A DNA stretch of 64,000 bases, from contig NZ_CP120997.1 in assembly GCF_030719295.1 (NCBI RefSeq), positions 682,001 through 746,000 on the forward strand. The letters are read 5' to 3'. Position numbers and translations under genes: made by a program. The DNA is from Streptomyces sp. Mut1. GTDB taxonomy: Bacteria > Actinomycetota > Actinomycetes > Streptomycetales > Streptomycetaceae. Numbering within the stretch: position 1 is the stretch's first letter; every line of letters begins with the position of its first letter. Positions 57,615-64,000 of this stretch are shown here, one piece after another. The notes beneath the pieces are model-generated. The model saw only the letters and a program-made list of their open reading frames with translations. It was not told where the DNA came from and ran no database searches.

Positions 57615-58664
57615 ATGAGCAGAGGACAGGCATGGGTACTGGGAGCGGCGGGACAGATCGGGCGGGCCACTGTGCGCTCGCTCGTCGCGGACGGCTGGGA
57701 GGTGACGGCGGTCTCGCGCGGCGGGGGCCGTGACCAGGAGTGGGGCGGAGAGGTCCGGACGGTGGCGCTGGACCGCGACGAGGACGGCACGCTCGCGGCG
57801 GCGCTGGGGCCGGGCTGTGACGTCCTGGTCGACATGGTGGCGTACGGGCGGCAGCACGCCCGGCAGCTGACCGGGCTCGCGGACCGGATCGGTTCGGCGG
57901 TGGTCGTCTCCAGCGGCGCGGTGTACGAGGACGGGCAGGGCCGCAGTTTCGACACCCTGGCGGAGCCGGACGGATCGCCCCGCTACCCGGTGCCGATCCC
58001 CGAGTCGCAGCCCACCGTCGCACCGGGCGAGGACACGTACGCGACCCGCAAGATCCGTCTGGAGCGCGATCTCCTCGCTGCGGGCGGCACACTGCCCGTC
58101 ACACTGCTGCGGGCCGGCGCGGTCCACGGCCCGCACTGCCGCTCGCCGCGCGAGCTGTACTTCGTCAAGCGGGCGCTGGACGGCCGGACCCGTCGCGTGC
58201 TGGCGTACGAAGGCAAGTCACGCTTCCATCCCGTGCACGCGGCCAACGTCGCCGAGCTGATCCGGCTGGCCGCCCTCAGGCCCGGCTCCCGGGTGCTGAA
58301 CGCCGCGGATCCGCAGGCCCCGACGGTCGCGGAGATCGGCGAGGCCGTGGACGCGGTGCTGGGCCGGAGCACGGAGACGGTGCTCATGCCGGGCGCCCCC
58401 TCGGACGAAGGCGTCGGCTCGACGCCCTGGAGCGTGCCGCTCCCCATCGTCTACGACATGACGGCCGCCGAGCGGGAGCTCGGGTACCGGCCGGTGACGG
58501 GGTACGCCGAGTCGCTGCCGGAGACCGTCGCGTGGATCACCGCGCAGCTGGCGGGGCGTGACTGGCAGGACGCCTATCCCGCGATGGTCCGGTCGTACGG
58601 CACGGGTCTTTTCGACTACACGGCGGAGGACGCCTGGCTGCGGGAGCACGACCGGGCGGTCTGA
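57615..58664 (+). CDS. NAD-dependent epimerase/dehydratase-like protein
   Basis: A 349-residue extended SDR protein. The N-terminal Rossmann loop is [16 protein letters not shown], the middle holds [14 protein letters not shown] and [16 protein letters not shown] with the YxxxK pair, and [27 protein letters not shown] is the substrate-side segment. The C-terminus ([29 protein letters not shown]) is typical of nucleotide-sugar epimerases. No ribosome site is seen; TAGCTT ends 6 bases before ATG, so the transcript may be leaderless. Substrate unknown. Confidence 0.85.
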   Translation: MSRGQAWVLGAAGQIGRATVRSLVADGWEVTAVSRGGGRDQEWGGEVRTVALDRDEDGTLAAALGPGCDVLVDMVAYGRQHARQLTGLADRIGSAVVVSSGAVYEDGQGRSFDTLAEPDGSPRYPVPIPESQPTVAPGEDTYATRKIRLERDLLAAGGTLPVTLLRAGAVHGPHCRSPRELYFVKRALDGRTRRVLAYEGKSRFHPVHAANVAELIRLAALRPGSRVLNAADPQAPTVAEIGEAVDAVLGRSTETVLMPGAPSDEGVGSTPWSVPLPIVYDMTAAERELGYRPVTGYAESLPETVAWITAQLAGRDWQDAYPAMVRSYGTGLFDYTAEDAWLREHDRAV

Positions 58665-58894
58665 GCCGGCCCGTCGGCGGGCGGCGCGGTGGGGCGCCGT
58701 CCGCCGGGGCGCGACGCTGCGGCGTCAGGCGTCCGGCCCGTGGTGCCCGCGGTGTTCGGCGGCGATACCGAAGCGGTGCCGTTCGCCGGGAGCGGACGCG
58801 GTGGAGCCGCACCCTCGACCCGTACTCCAAGCTGCTGGGCGAGCGCATCGTCTTCCTCGGCACCGCGCTGGACGACACGGCGGCCAACGACCTG

Positions 58895-59377
58895 GTGGCG
58901 CAGTTGATGTACCTGGAGCACGACGCGCCCGACCGGCCCGTCTCGCTGTACATCAACTCGCCGGGCGGCTCGTTCGGTGCGATGACCGCGCTCTACGACA
59001 CGGTGGCCTTCCTCAGCTGCGAGGTGGAGACCTTCTGCCTCGGCCGGGCGGGCGCCGGCGCGGCCGTGCTGCTCGCCGCGGGCGCCCCGGGGCGGCGGCA
59101 CATCCTGCCCGGCGCCCAGGTGGTGGTGAGCCGGCCGGGACTGGCCGAACCCGTCCGGGGCCAGCCGTCCAACCTGGAGATCGAGGCGCGGGAACTGGCC
59201 CGGATGCGCGAGACGATGGCCGGCATGCTGGCCCGTCATACGGGGCACAGCGCCGAACAGGTCGTCCGGGACACCGAGCGCGATCTCATCCTCGACGCGG
59301 AGGGCGCGCGAGCCTACGGCCTGGTCGACCACATCGTGCACAGCCGCGTCCCGGTGCCGCCGCACACCGAGCGGTGA
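58895..59377 (+). CDS. Inactive ClpP-like protein (catalytic Ser and His replaced)
   Basis: Similarity to ClpP runs from about 58802 ([17 protein letters not shown]) to 59377, but that frame has no ATG, GTG or TTG before the internal GTG at 58895, so a frameshift or unusual start is likely and the coordinates give only the part with a legal start. LYINSPGG and the Asp of DTERD are kept. The nucleophile region reads [16 protein letters not shown] with Ala (codon 59054-59056) where Ser is expected, and the His region reads [12 protein letters not shown] with Ser (59129-59131) for His. It cannot be a serine protease; it may be a structural ClpR-like subunit or a pseudogene. A 102-codon gene follows after 7 bases. 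Confidence 0.7.
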   Translation: MAQLMYLEHDAPDRPVSLYINSPGGSFGAMTALYDTVAFLSCEVETFCLGRAGAGAAVLLAAGAPGRRHILPGAQVVVSRPGLAEPVRGQPSNLEIEARELARMRETMAGMLARHTGHSAEQVVRDTERDLILDAEGARAYGLVDHIVHSRVPVPPHTER

Positions 59378-59384
59378 ACCGGCG

Positions 59385-59693
59385 ATGCCCTCACCGGAGT
59401 TCTCCCCGCTGCCTGCCCTGACGCGGGCCGAGTGCGAGTTCATCGACCACTATCTGCACGTCATCGACCAGATGGGCCGGATCAATCCGGCGCGGAACGA
59501 CGACACCTACGCGGCCCTGCGCGCCGCGCAGGCGCTGGCCTCGCACGCGGCGGCCCAGCGTGACGCGCTCGCTCTGATGCACCGGCGCGGTGAAACCCGC
59601 ATCCACACCACCACGTTGACGAGGGCGCTGCGGGCGCTGGACGGGGAGCGGCGGGCGGCGCGGGTGATCCTGCCACCCGGCCCGCCGAGTTGA
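59385..59693 (+). CDS. Small helical protein of unknown function beside the ClpP-like gene
   Basis: A 102-residue protein, 7 bases downstream of the ClpP-like stop and so probably translated from the same message. It starts MPSPEFSPLPALTRAECEFIDHYLHVIDQMGRINP. The sequence is rich in Ala, Arg and Leu and predicted to be mostly helical (AALRAAQALASHAAAQRDALALMHRRG, TTTLTRALRALDGERRAARVIL). No signal peptide, membrane helix or cysteine is present. I do not recognise the family. The tight coupling suggests a partner or adaptor for the ClpP-like protein. Confidence 0.65.
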   Translation: MPSPEFSPLPALTRAECEFIDHYLHVIDQMGRINPARNDDTYAALRAAQALASHAAAQRDALALMHRRGETRIHTTTLTRALRALDGERRAARVILPPGPPS

Positions 59694-59989
59694 CACGCCC
59701 GACGGGCGAACCGATTTTCCTCGCTCGTTCGGCGTAGGCATTGACTCGCGCGAGCGACCGCTCGACTTGCGTTTTCGTGATGCACGGGGGCCGGGATCTT
59801 TCGCGACACCGCTGGTACGGCGACGGCCGGGAGGGGCTCGCGGACCGGTTGAAGCCCGTCTGTCCACCTGAACGGGCGATCCGTGAGGATCTTCACTTAT
59901 GGCCGTTTCACCTCGGAAATCCGGCACTCGGTGAGTCAAGATCCCTGGGACGACAAGCCCCCGCCACCGCGGCGGGGCGGTCCGGGCGG
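59694..59989. other. Leader and promoter region of the NlpC/P60 gene
   Basis: About 300 bases without a gene-like frame. It is less GC-rich around 59710-59760 and 59880-59945. It should hold the promoter of the riboswitch-controlled NlpC/P60 gene, but I could not choose a -35/-10 pair with confidence. Confidence 0.4.
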
Positions 59990-60164
59990 ACGCCGAGTCC
60001 TGCCGCCGTCCGGATGCCTGGTCGACAGGAGTGGATCGGCAGGAGTGGAGGACCCGAGCACTACGGGACGACCGGTTTTCCGGAGGTCCCTCGGGGTGAA
60101 GCCGCCTTGTGCGGCCGGGCGACTTCGCCAGCCCGAACCCGACAGGTCATCCTTCACAGGCGGC
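59990..60164 (+). ncRNA. c-di-AMP (ydaO/yuaA-type) riboswitch candidate
   Basis: The leader carries the conserved ydaO-type segments in order: CGCCGAGTCCTG at the 5' side (59991-60002), CGGGGTGAAGCCGCC in the middle (about 60092-60106), and CCCGACAGGTCAT followed by CACAGGCGGC at the 3' side (60138-60164). The last parts match the family ends CCGACAGCTAACC and GTAGGCG closely. It ends 16 bases before the NlpC/P60 start. In Streptomyces these switches sit in front of cell-wall hydrolase genes such as rpf and NlpC/P60, which fits exactly. The call is by eye and needs a covariance-model search. Confidence 0.75.
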
Positions 60165-60180
60165 TGACGAAGGGTTGCGC

Positions 60181-60654
60181 ATGAGTGCGCAGGTTCATGT
60201 CCCGTCTCTGCTCGTCCGGGCCACTACGGCCTCGGCCATGACGCTCGCCGCCGTCGGCGGCACGCTGTTCGTCCCCGGCGCCGCCCCCGAGGCCCAGGCC
60301 GCCGGTCATTCGATGAAGGCCCTGAACATCGCCGCGTCGAAGAAGGGGGCGCCCTACCGGTGGGGCGCCACCGGCCCCAGCCGCTTCGACTGTTCGGGGC
60401 TGACGCTGTACTCGTTCAAGAAGGCCGGCAAGCAACTCCCCCGCACGGCCCAGCAGCAGTACAACAAGACCCGCCACATCTCCGCCTCCCAGCGGCAGCG
60501 CGGCGACCTGGTCTTCTTCCATTCCGGCAGCGGTGTCTACCACGTGGGGATCTACGCCGGCAGCGGCAAGATCTGGCACTCGCCGAAGACCGGCGCCGTG
60601 GTCCGCCTGGAGAAGATCTGGACCAAGAGCGTCTACTACGGCCGGGTCGGCTGA
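60181..60654 (+). CDS. Secreted NlpC/P60 peptidoglycan endopeptidase
   Basis: A 157-residue secreted hydrolase. Residues 1-41 are a signal peptide ending EAQA-AG. The NlpC/P60 domain has YRWGATGPSRFDCSGLT with nucleophile Cys71, GVYHVGIYAGSGK with His121 and KIWHSPKTG with His133 as third residue. It consists almost solely of the catalytic domain, without LysM or coiled coil. It cuts peptide stems in peptidoglycan. GAAGG precedes the ATG. The upstream riboswitch would tie it to c-di-AMP, that is to osmotic state and cell-wall remodelling. Confidence 0.93.
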   Translation: MSAQVHVPSLLVRATTASAMTLAAVGGTLFVPGAAPEAQAAGHSMKALNIAASKKGAPYRWGATGPSRFDCSGLTLYSFKKAGKQLPRTAQQQYNKTRHISASQRQRGDLVFFHSGSGVYHVGIYAGSGKIWHSPKTGAVVRLEKIWTKSVYYGRVG

Positions 60655-60674
60655 CGCCCGGCCCCGGCCGGGCG
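60655..60674. terminator. Bidirectional hairpin terminator
   Basis: CGCCCGGCC and GGCCGGGCG form a perfect 9-bp stem with 2 bases between, directly after the NlpC/P60 stop and before the convergent HATPase stop. Confidence 0.65.
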
Positions 60675-60691
60675 CGTGGGCGCTTCGGACG

Positions 60692-61123
60692 TCAGGGCTG
60701 GACGGGGACGTGCCAGGGGAGCGCGACCCAGACGGTCTTGCCGCCGTCGGGCGCGGGCGTGACGGACAGCCGGCCGCCGTACTCCTTGGCGAGGGAGCGG
60801 ATGATGACCAGGCCGCGTCCGTTGTCCTGCTGGACCGCTGCGGGCAGCCGCTGGGGCCGGCGCGGATGGCTGTCCGTCACGCCGAGGCGCAGCTGTTCCT
60901 CGCGCTCCAGCCGCAGGTCCACGGTGAACGTGGGTGAAAGACCGAACGTGTGCAGGACGGCGTTGGTGGCGAGCTCCGAGACAATGAGCCGTACGGTCTC
61001 GGCCGTCTCCGCGCCCTCGGGCAGGCCCCATTCGGCCAGGACCCGGCCCACGTACCTGCGGGCCTCGGCGACCGAGGCCGGCTCGCTCGGCAGAGTGACA
61101 CGTGCCTCTTGATGGTCTGCCAT
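60692..61123 (-). CDS. Anti-sigma-like HATPase (ATP-binding protein)
   Basis: A 143-residue single-domain HATPase_c_2 protein like RsbW/SpoIIAB. The N-box reads LIVSELATNAVLHT and the G1 box QDNGRGLVIIRSLAKEYG. It begins with TLPSEPASVAEARRYVGRVL, typical of the numerous Streptomyces proteins of this kind. ATG 61123 is used; a GTG seven codons upstream is possible. It is divergent from the HTH-DUF5753/DUF397 pair, a recurrent trio in Streptomyces related to whiJ loci that affect development and antibiotic production. Its kinase or anti-sigma target is unknown. Confidence 0.9.
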   Translation of the reverse strand: MADHQEARVTLPSEPASVAEARRYVGRVLAEWGLPEGAETAETVRLIVSELATNAVLHTFGLSPTFTVDLRLEREEQLRLGVTDSHPRRPQRLPAAVQQDNGRGLVIIRSLAKEYGGRLSVTPAPDGGKTVWVALPWHVPVQP

Positions 61124-61225
61124 GGCGAGCCGTCCCTTTCCCACCTGTTCCGGGCCGGCGAGCGGTCCGGTTGTACTTGGCGCCAGATTGCCATCGATGC
61201 TGCCCCCTGCGACGGCGATCCACCA

Positions 61226-61241
61226 AGATATGCATATATCT
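61226..61241. promoter_or_regulatory. AT-rich palindrome between divergent genes
   Basis: AGATAT and ATATCT flank GCAT, making a 16-base perfect-armed inverted repeat that stands out in this GC-rich DNA. It lies between the HATPase and HTH genes and is the best candidate for the binding site of the HTH protein. Confidence 0.55.
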
Positions 61242-61327
61242 GTCGCTCAAACCGGTGAACTCTCCCCACTCGGACCCGCGCGGGCGCCACACTGTCCCCT
61301 CGGCAGGCAGCGGGAGGGAGCCATCAG

Positions 61328-62188
61328 ATGCAGCACGGTCCTGCGGTGCGGCGCCGCAAGCTCGGGGAGGAGCTGCGGAGTCTGCGCCACGCGTCGGGTC
61401 TCACGAGCCGGGAGGCCGCGGGACTGCTCGGCTGGCACCAGTCGAAGGTGAGCCGCATCGAGACAGGCGTCAGCGGGGTGCGGCCCGAGGACGTGCAACG
61501 GCTGCTGGACGCGTACGGCATGCAGGACCCCAAGCTGCGCGAAGTGCTGGGCGCGCTCGCCGGTTCGGCGGGCGGGGGCGGCGCCGGCTGGTGGCACGCG
61601 TACCGTGGTCTCATCCCCCCGCAGTACCGCGACTTCATCAGCCTGGAGTCACAGGCGCGCACGGCCCGCACGCTGGAGACCTCGGTGGTGCCCGGTCTGC
61701 TGCAGACGGCCGACTACGCCCGCGCGGTGACCCGGGCCTCCCTCGACGGGCTTCCGACCGGCCAGGTGGACTCGCTAGTGGAGGTACGGCTGACCCGGCA
61801 GGGAGTGCTGCGCAGCGATCCGCCGCTACGGCTGAGCGCGGTGCTCGACGAGGCGGTGCTGCGCCGGGAGGTGGGAGGCCGGCGAGTGATGCGCGAGCAG
61901 TTGCGCCATCTCGCACGGGTGTCGCAACTGCCACATGTGCGACTTCAGATACTGCCGTTCTCGGTCGGTGGCTATGTGAGCCTAACCAGCCCTTTCGTTA
62001 TCTTTTCCTTTCCGACTGCTTCTGACCTTGACGTGGTCGTTCTTGACCACCTGACGAGTAGCCTCTATCTGGAACGGAAAGAAGACCTTGCGGCGTACAG
62101 CTCGGCCTTCCGCACCCTTCAGACACACGCGCTGTCGCCGGAGCACTCGCTGGATCTGATCGCCGCGATCGACCGCGACGATCGCTGA
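61328..62188 (+). CDS. HTH (XRE) regulator with DUF5753 domain
   Basis: A 286-residue WhiJ-like regulator. The N-terminal XRE helix-turn-helix reads KLGEELRSLRHASGLTSREAAGLLGWHQSKVSRIETGVSG, and the DUF5753 sensor domain starts near residue 105 (YRDFISLESQARTARTLETSVVPGLLQTADYARAV). GGGAGGGAG precedes ATG. The segment coding for about residues 218-262 (61980-62110) uses many AT-ending codons, unlike the rest of the gene. It pairs with the DUF397 protein encoded 25 bases downstream; such pairs are proposed to work as regulator and small antagonist. Ligand unknown. Confidence 0.92.
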   Translation: MQHGPAVRRRKLGEELRSLRHASGLTSREAAGLLGWHQSKVSRIETGVSGVRPEDVQRLLDAYGMQDPKLREVLGALAGSAGGGGAGWWHAYRGLIPPQYRDFISLESQARTARTLETSVVPGLLQTADYARAVTRASLDGLPTGQVDSLVEVRLTRQGVLRSDPPLRLSAVLDEAVLRREVGGRRVMREQLRHLARVSQLPHVRLQILPFSVGGYVSLTSPFVIFSFPTASDLDVVVLDHLTSSLYLERKEDLAAYSSAFRTLQTHALSPEHSLDLIAAIDRDDR

Positions 62189-62213
62189 CCCCCCACTGCC
62201 CGGAGGAATCGTC

Positions 62214-62405
62214 ATGTCGGATTGCCCCGCACAGCAGGCGTTACGGTGGCGGCGCAGCAGCCGCAGCACGGGCATGAACAACTGCGTGGAGACCGCCCCG
62301 TTCGACAGGCGGCTGGCCGTGCGCGACTCCAAGGACGTGTCCAGGCCGCCTCTGACGTTCTCCACCACGGCCTGGACGTCGTTCGTCACCGATCTGAAGA
62401 TCTGA
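62214..62405 (+). CDS. DUF397 small protein with a TTA leucine codon
   Basis: A 63-residue DUF397 protein: ALRWRRSSRSTGMNNCVETAPF, LAVRDSKDVSRPPLTFSTTAWTSFVTDLK. The family partners HTH-DUF5753 regulators such as WhiJ. Codon 10 (62241-62243) is TTA, the only in-frame TTA found in this window; translation therefore depends on the bldA leucyl-tRNA, which Streptomyces make late in development. GGAGGAA lies 6 bases before ATG. This would place the small partner, but not the regulator, under bldA control. Confidence 0.92.
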   Translation: MSDCPAQQALRWRRSSRSTGMNNCVETAPFDRRLAVRDSKDVSRPPLTFSTTAWTSFVTDLKI

Positions 62406-62418
62406 GCCGAGCCCCGCC

Positions 62419-63561
62419 TCACGCCCGCGGAGCGGTCCGCCGTACGGTCGCCACCGCCCGCGCGATCTGCTCGTCCGTCAGGTCGGCGCGGGCGGTGAGC
62501 CGCAGCCGGGAGATGCCGTCGGGCACGGACGGCGGCCGGAAGCAGCCGACCGCCATGCCGGCCGCCCGGCAGTCGGCGGCCCAGCGGACGGCGGCGTCGG
62601 GCGAGGGCGCGCGGACCGAGACCACGGCCGCGTCGGGACGTACGGCGGTCAGTCCGGCCGAGGTCAGTCCGCCGTACAGCGCGGTGGCGACCGTACGCGC
62701 CCTGAGCGCGCGTTCCGGTTCGCGGCACAGCAGCCGCAGTGCGCCGAGGGCCGCTCCGGCGGCGGCGGGGGCGAGCCCGGTGTCGAAGATGAACGTGCGG
62801 GCGGTGTTGACGAGGTGGTCGATGACCCGGGCGGGGCCGAGGACCGCGCCGCCCTGGCTGCCCAGGGACTTGGAGAGGGTGAGCGTGGCGACAATGTCGT
62901 CGCCGCCCGAGAGGGAGGCGGCGGCGAGCGCGCCTCGCCCGCCTTCCCCGAGGACCCCCAGGCCGTGCGCGTCGTCCACGAGGAGTGCGGCGTTCTCCGC
63001 GCGGCAGACGTCGGCCAGTGCGGCCAGCGGCGCGGCGTCGCCGTCGACGGAGAAGACCGAGTCGGTGACGGCGAGCTTCCGGCCCGGGTGGCCGTGCAGC
63101 GCCTTGCGGACCGCTTCGGGATCGGCGTGCGGGACGACGGCGGTCTCGGCCCGGGAGAGCCGGCAGCCGTCGACGATGGAGGCGTGGTTGCCCGCGTCCG
63201 ACGCGATCAGGGAGCCGCGGCCGGTGAGCGCGGTGAGAGCCGCGAGGTTGGCGGCGTAACCGGAGGAGAGGACGAGAGCCGCCTCGAACCCGCAGAACGC
63301 GGCGAGCTCACGTTCCAGTTCCGCGTGGAGCGCGGTCGAGCCCGTGACGAGACGGGAGCCGGTGGCCCCTCCGCCCCAGCGGCGCGCCGCATCGGCCGCG
63401 GCGGCGGTCACCTCGGGGTGCCGGGTCAGGCCGAGGTAGTCGTTGCTCGCGAGGTCCAGGAGTTCCGCTTCGGCGTCCCGGGGCCGTAGCCCGCGCACGA
63501 GCCCGGCGTCCGCGCGCCGGCGCGCCTCGTCGTCGATCCAGTCGAACGGGGTGGCGGGCAT
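62419..63561 (-). CDS. bioF: 8-amino-7-oxononanoate synthase
   Basis: A 380-residue PLP enzyme of the alpha-oxoamine synthase family. [56 protein letters not shown] and the PLP-binding Lys in [16 protein letters not shown] are all in place. It condenses pimeloyl-thioester and alanine in biotin synthesis. AAGGGACC precedes the ATG at 63561. It is divergent from bioB across 143 bases holding several inverted repeats, and converges with the DUF397 gene. Confidence 0.94.
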   Translation of the reverse strand: MPATPFDWIDDEARRRADAGLVRGLRPRDAEAELLDLASNDYLGLTRHPEVTAAAADAARRWGGGATGSRLVTGSTALHAELERELAAFCGFEAALVLSSGYAANLAALTALTGRGSLIASDAGNHASIVDGCRLSRAETAVVPHADPEAVRKALHGHPGRKLAVTDSVFSVDGDAAPLAALADVCRAENAALLVDDAHGLGVLGEGGRGALAAASLSGGDDIVATLTLSKSLGSQGGAVLGPARVIDHLVNTARTFIFDTGLAPAAAGAALGALRLLCREPERALRARTVATALYGGLTSAGLTAVRPDAAVVSVRAPSPDAAVRWAADCRAAGMAVGCFRPPSVPDGISRLRLTARADLTDEQIARAVATVRRTAPRA

Positions 63562-63597
63562 GGGCGGGTCCCTTTTGTAGGCAGCTCACAGACCCTA

Positions 63598-63621
63598 ACC
63601 GTGGCCTCGACAAGCCACGGT
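63598..63621. promoter_or_regulatory. Inverted repeat in the bioF-bioB divergent promoter region
   Basis: ACCGTGGC and GCCACGGT are perfect 8-base arms with an 8-base spacer. A second inverted repeat, GGTGTG and CACACC around 63619-63638, overlaps its right end, and AGCTCAC/GTGAGCT (63583-63589 and 63643-63649) encloses both. This nested symmetry is a likely operator region for biotin control of both genes. Confidence 0.55.
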
Positions 63622-63704
63622 GTGGCAATGCACACACCCTCGGTGAGCTCTGTTGTCCGGATCCTCCTTGGCTCCGGGTGGTGCCGTACGTCAGGATCAT
63701 CGCC

Positions 63705-64000
63705 ATGGACCTCCTGAACACGCTGGTGGACAAGGGGCTGCGGCGCGAGCTGCCGACCCGTGAAGAAGCGCTCGCCGTACTGGCGACCCCGGACGACGAA
63801 CTCCTCGACGTGGTGGCCGCGGCGGGCAAGGTGCGCCGTCAGTGGTTCGGGCGGCGGGTGAAGCTGAACTATCTGGTCAATCTGAAGTCCGGGCTGTGTC
63901 CCGAGGACTGCTCGTACTGTTCGCAGCGGCTGGGTTCCAAGGCCGAGATCCTCAAGTACACCTGGCTGAAGCCCGACGAGGCGTCGAAGGCGGCCGCCGC
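63705..64000 (+). CDS. bioB: Biotin synthase, N-terminal part (cut by window end)
   Basis: The first 98 codons of a radical-SAM enzyme. The start [20 protein letters not shown] is followed by [25 protein letters not shown], whose CxxxCxxC Cys residues bind the 4Fe-4S cluster that cleaves S-adenosylmethionine. It inserts sulphur into dethiobiotin, the last step of biotin synthesis. The rest lies beyond the right edge. It is divergent from bioF, as in many Streptomyces. Confidence 0.95.
   Translation, partial: MDLLNTLVDKGLRRELPTREEALAVLATPDDELLDVVAAAGKVRRQWFGRRVKLNYLVNLKSGLCPEDCSYCSQRLGSKAEILKYTWLKPDEASKAAA

Noticed and set aside
59741..60184. A 147-codon frame over the NlpC/P60 leader
   Set aside because: It coincides with the riboswitch candidate and shows no family similarity or codon bias.

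Overview
The window reads as chromosomal DNA of a Streptomyces or a close relative. GC is very high, codons are strongly GC-biased at the third position, and GTG starts and 4-bp GTGA/ATGA overlaps are common. Family content also fits: HTH-DUF5753/DUF397 pairs, DUF3516 helicase, MurT/GatD, a CebR-type cellulase operator and a DmdR/IdeR-type iron box. I see no insertion sequence, prophage, CRISPR array, rRNA or tRNA. Only one in-frame TTA leucine codon was found.

Layout, left to right. (1) 1-5.1 kb, iron: the end of an EfeU/FTR1 ferrous permease, a FetB-like permease, then an iron-box-controlled siderophore ABC importer (lipoprotein, two FecCD permeases, ATPase). (2) 5.1-6.9 kb: an M56 protease/BlaI repressor pair and an FKBP prolyl isomerase. 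(3) 7.0-15.4 kb: an alpha-glucan locus read leftward, with a LacI regulator, binding lipoprotein, two sugar permeases, a secreted GH87-type glucanase and a cytosolic GH13 alpha-glucosidase. The LacI gene and the transport operon share an operator-like motif. (4) 15.4-29.7 kb, mixed: a GNAT remnant, nitroreductase, YjbQ protein, flavin monooxygenase, short MltG-like protein, an ABC exporter divergent from a MarR regulator, a large FAD/Fe-S dehydrogenase with a Gly-Ser tail, an L,D-transpeptidase-like lipoprotein, and a heterodimeric ABC exporter with one degenerate ATP site.

(5) 29.7-39.5 kb, housekeeping and small genes: YdjM-like protein, Ski2-like helicase, thioesterase II, DUF6011 and DUF7144-like proteins, GNAT, glutathione peroxidase, acyl-CoA dehydrogenase with a TetR regulator and a long palindrome between them, and a peptide deformylase. 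(6) 39.7-47.2 kb: a secreted PL9 pectate lyase with a clear promoter and operator, a truncated alanyl-tRNA synthetase-like protein divergent from murT-gatD, 6-phosphofructokinase, a CtaG-like protein and a 52-residue membrane protein. (7) 48.0-55.0 kb: a cellulolytic cluster, GH10 xylanase, GH48 and GH6 cellulases. All three carry a C-terminal CBM3, and a single perfect CebR box lies at the head. (8) 55.1-64 kb: a sigma factor fused to a membrane segment and an extracellular CAP domain, PlsC-type acyltransferase, an epimerase-like protein, a ClpP homologue lacking its catalytic Ser and His, an NlpC/P60 hydrolase behind a likely c-di-AMP riboswitch, a HATPase/HTH-DUF5753/DUF397 trio, and divergent bioF and bioB.

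The most notable items are the sigma-TM-CAP fusion, the catalytically dead ClpP homologue with its small partner and missing start, the free-standing AlaRS core beside murT-gatD, the complementary loss of motifs in the ABC heterodimer, the bldA-type TTA codon in the DUF397 gene, and the riboswitch in front of the NlpC/P60 hydrolase. All functional calls rest on reading motifs by eye. No database search was run.
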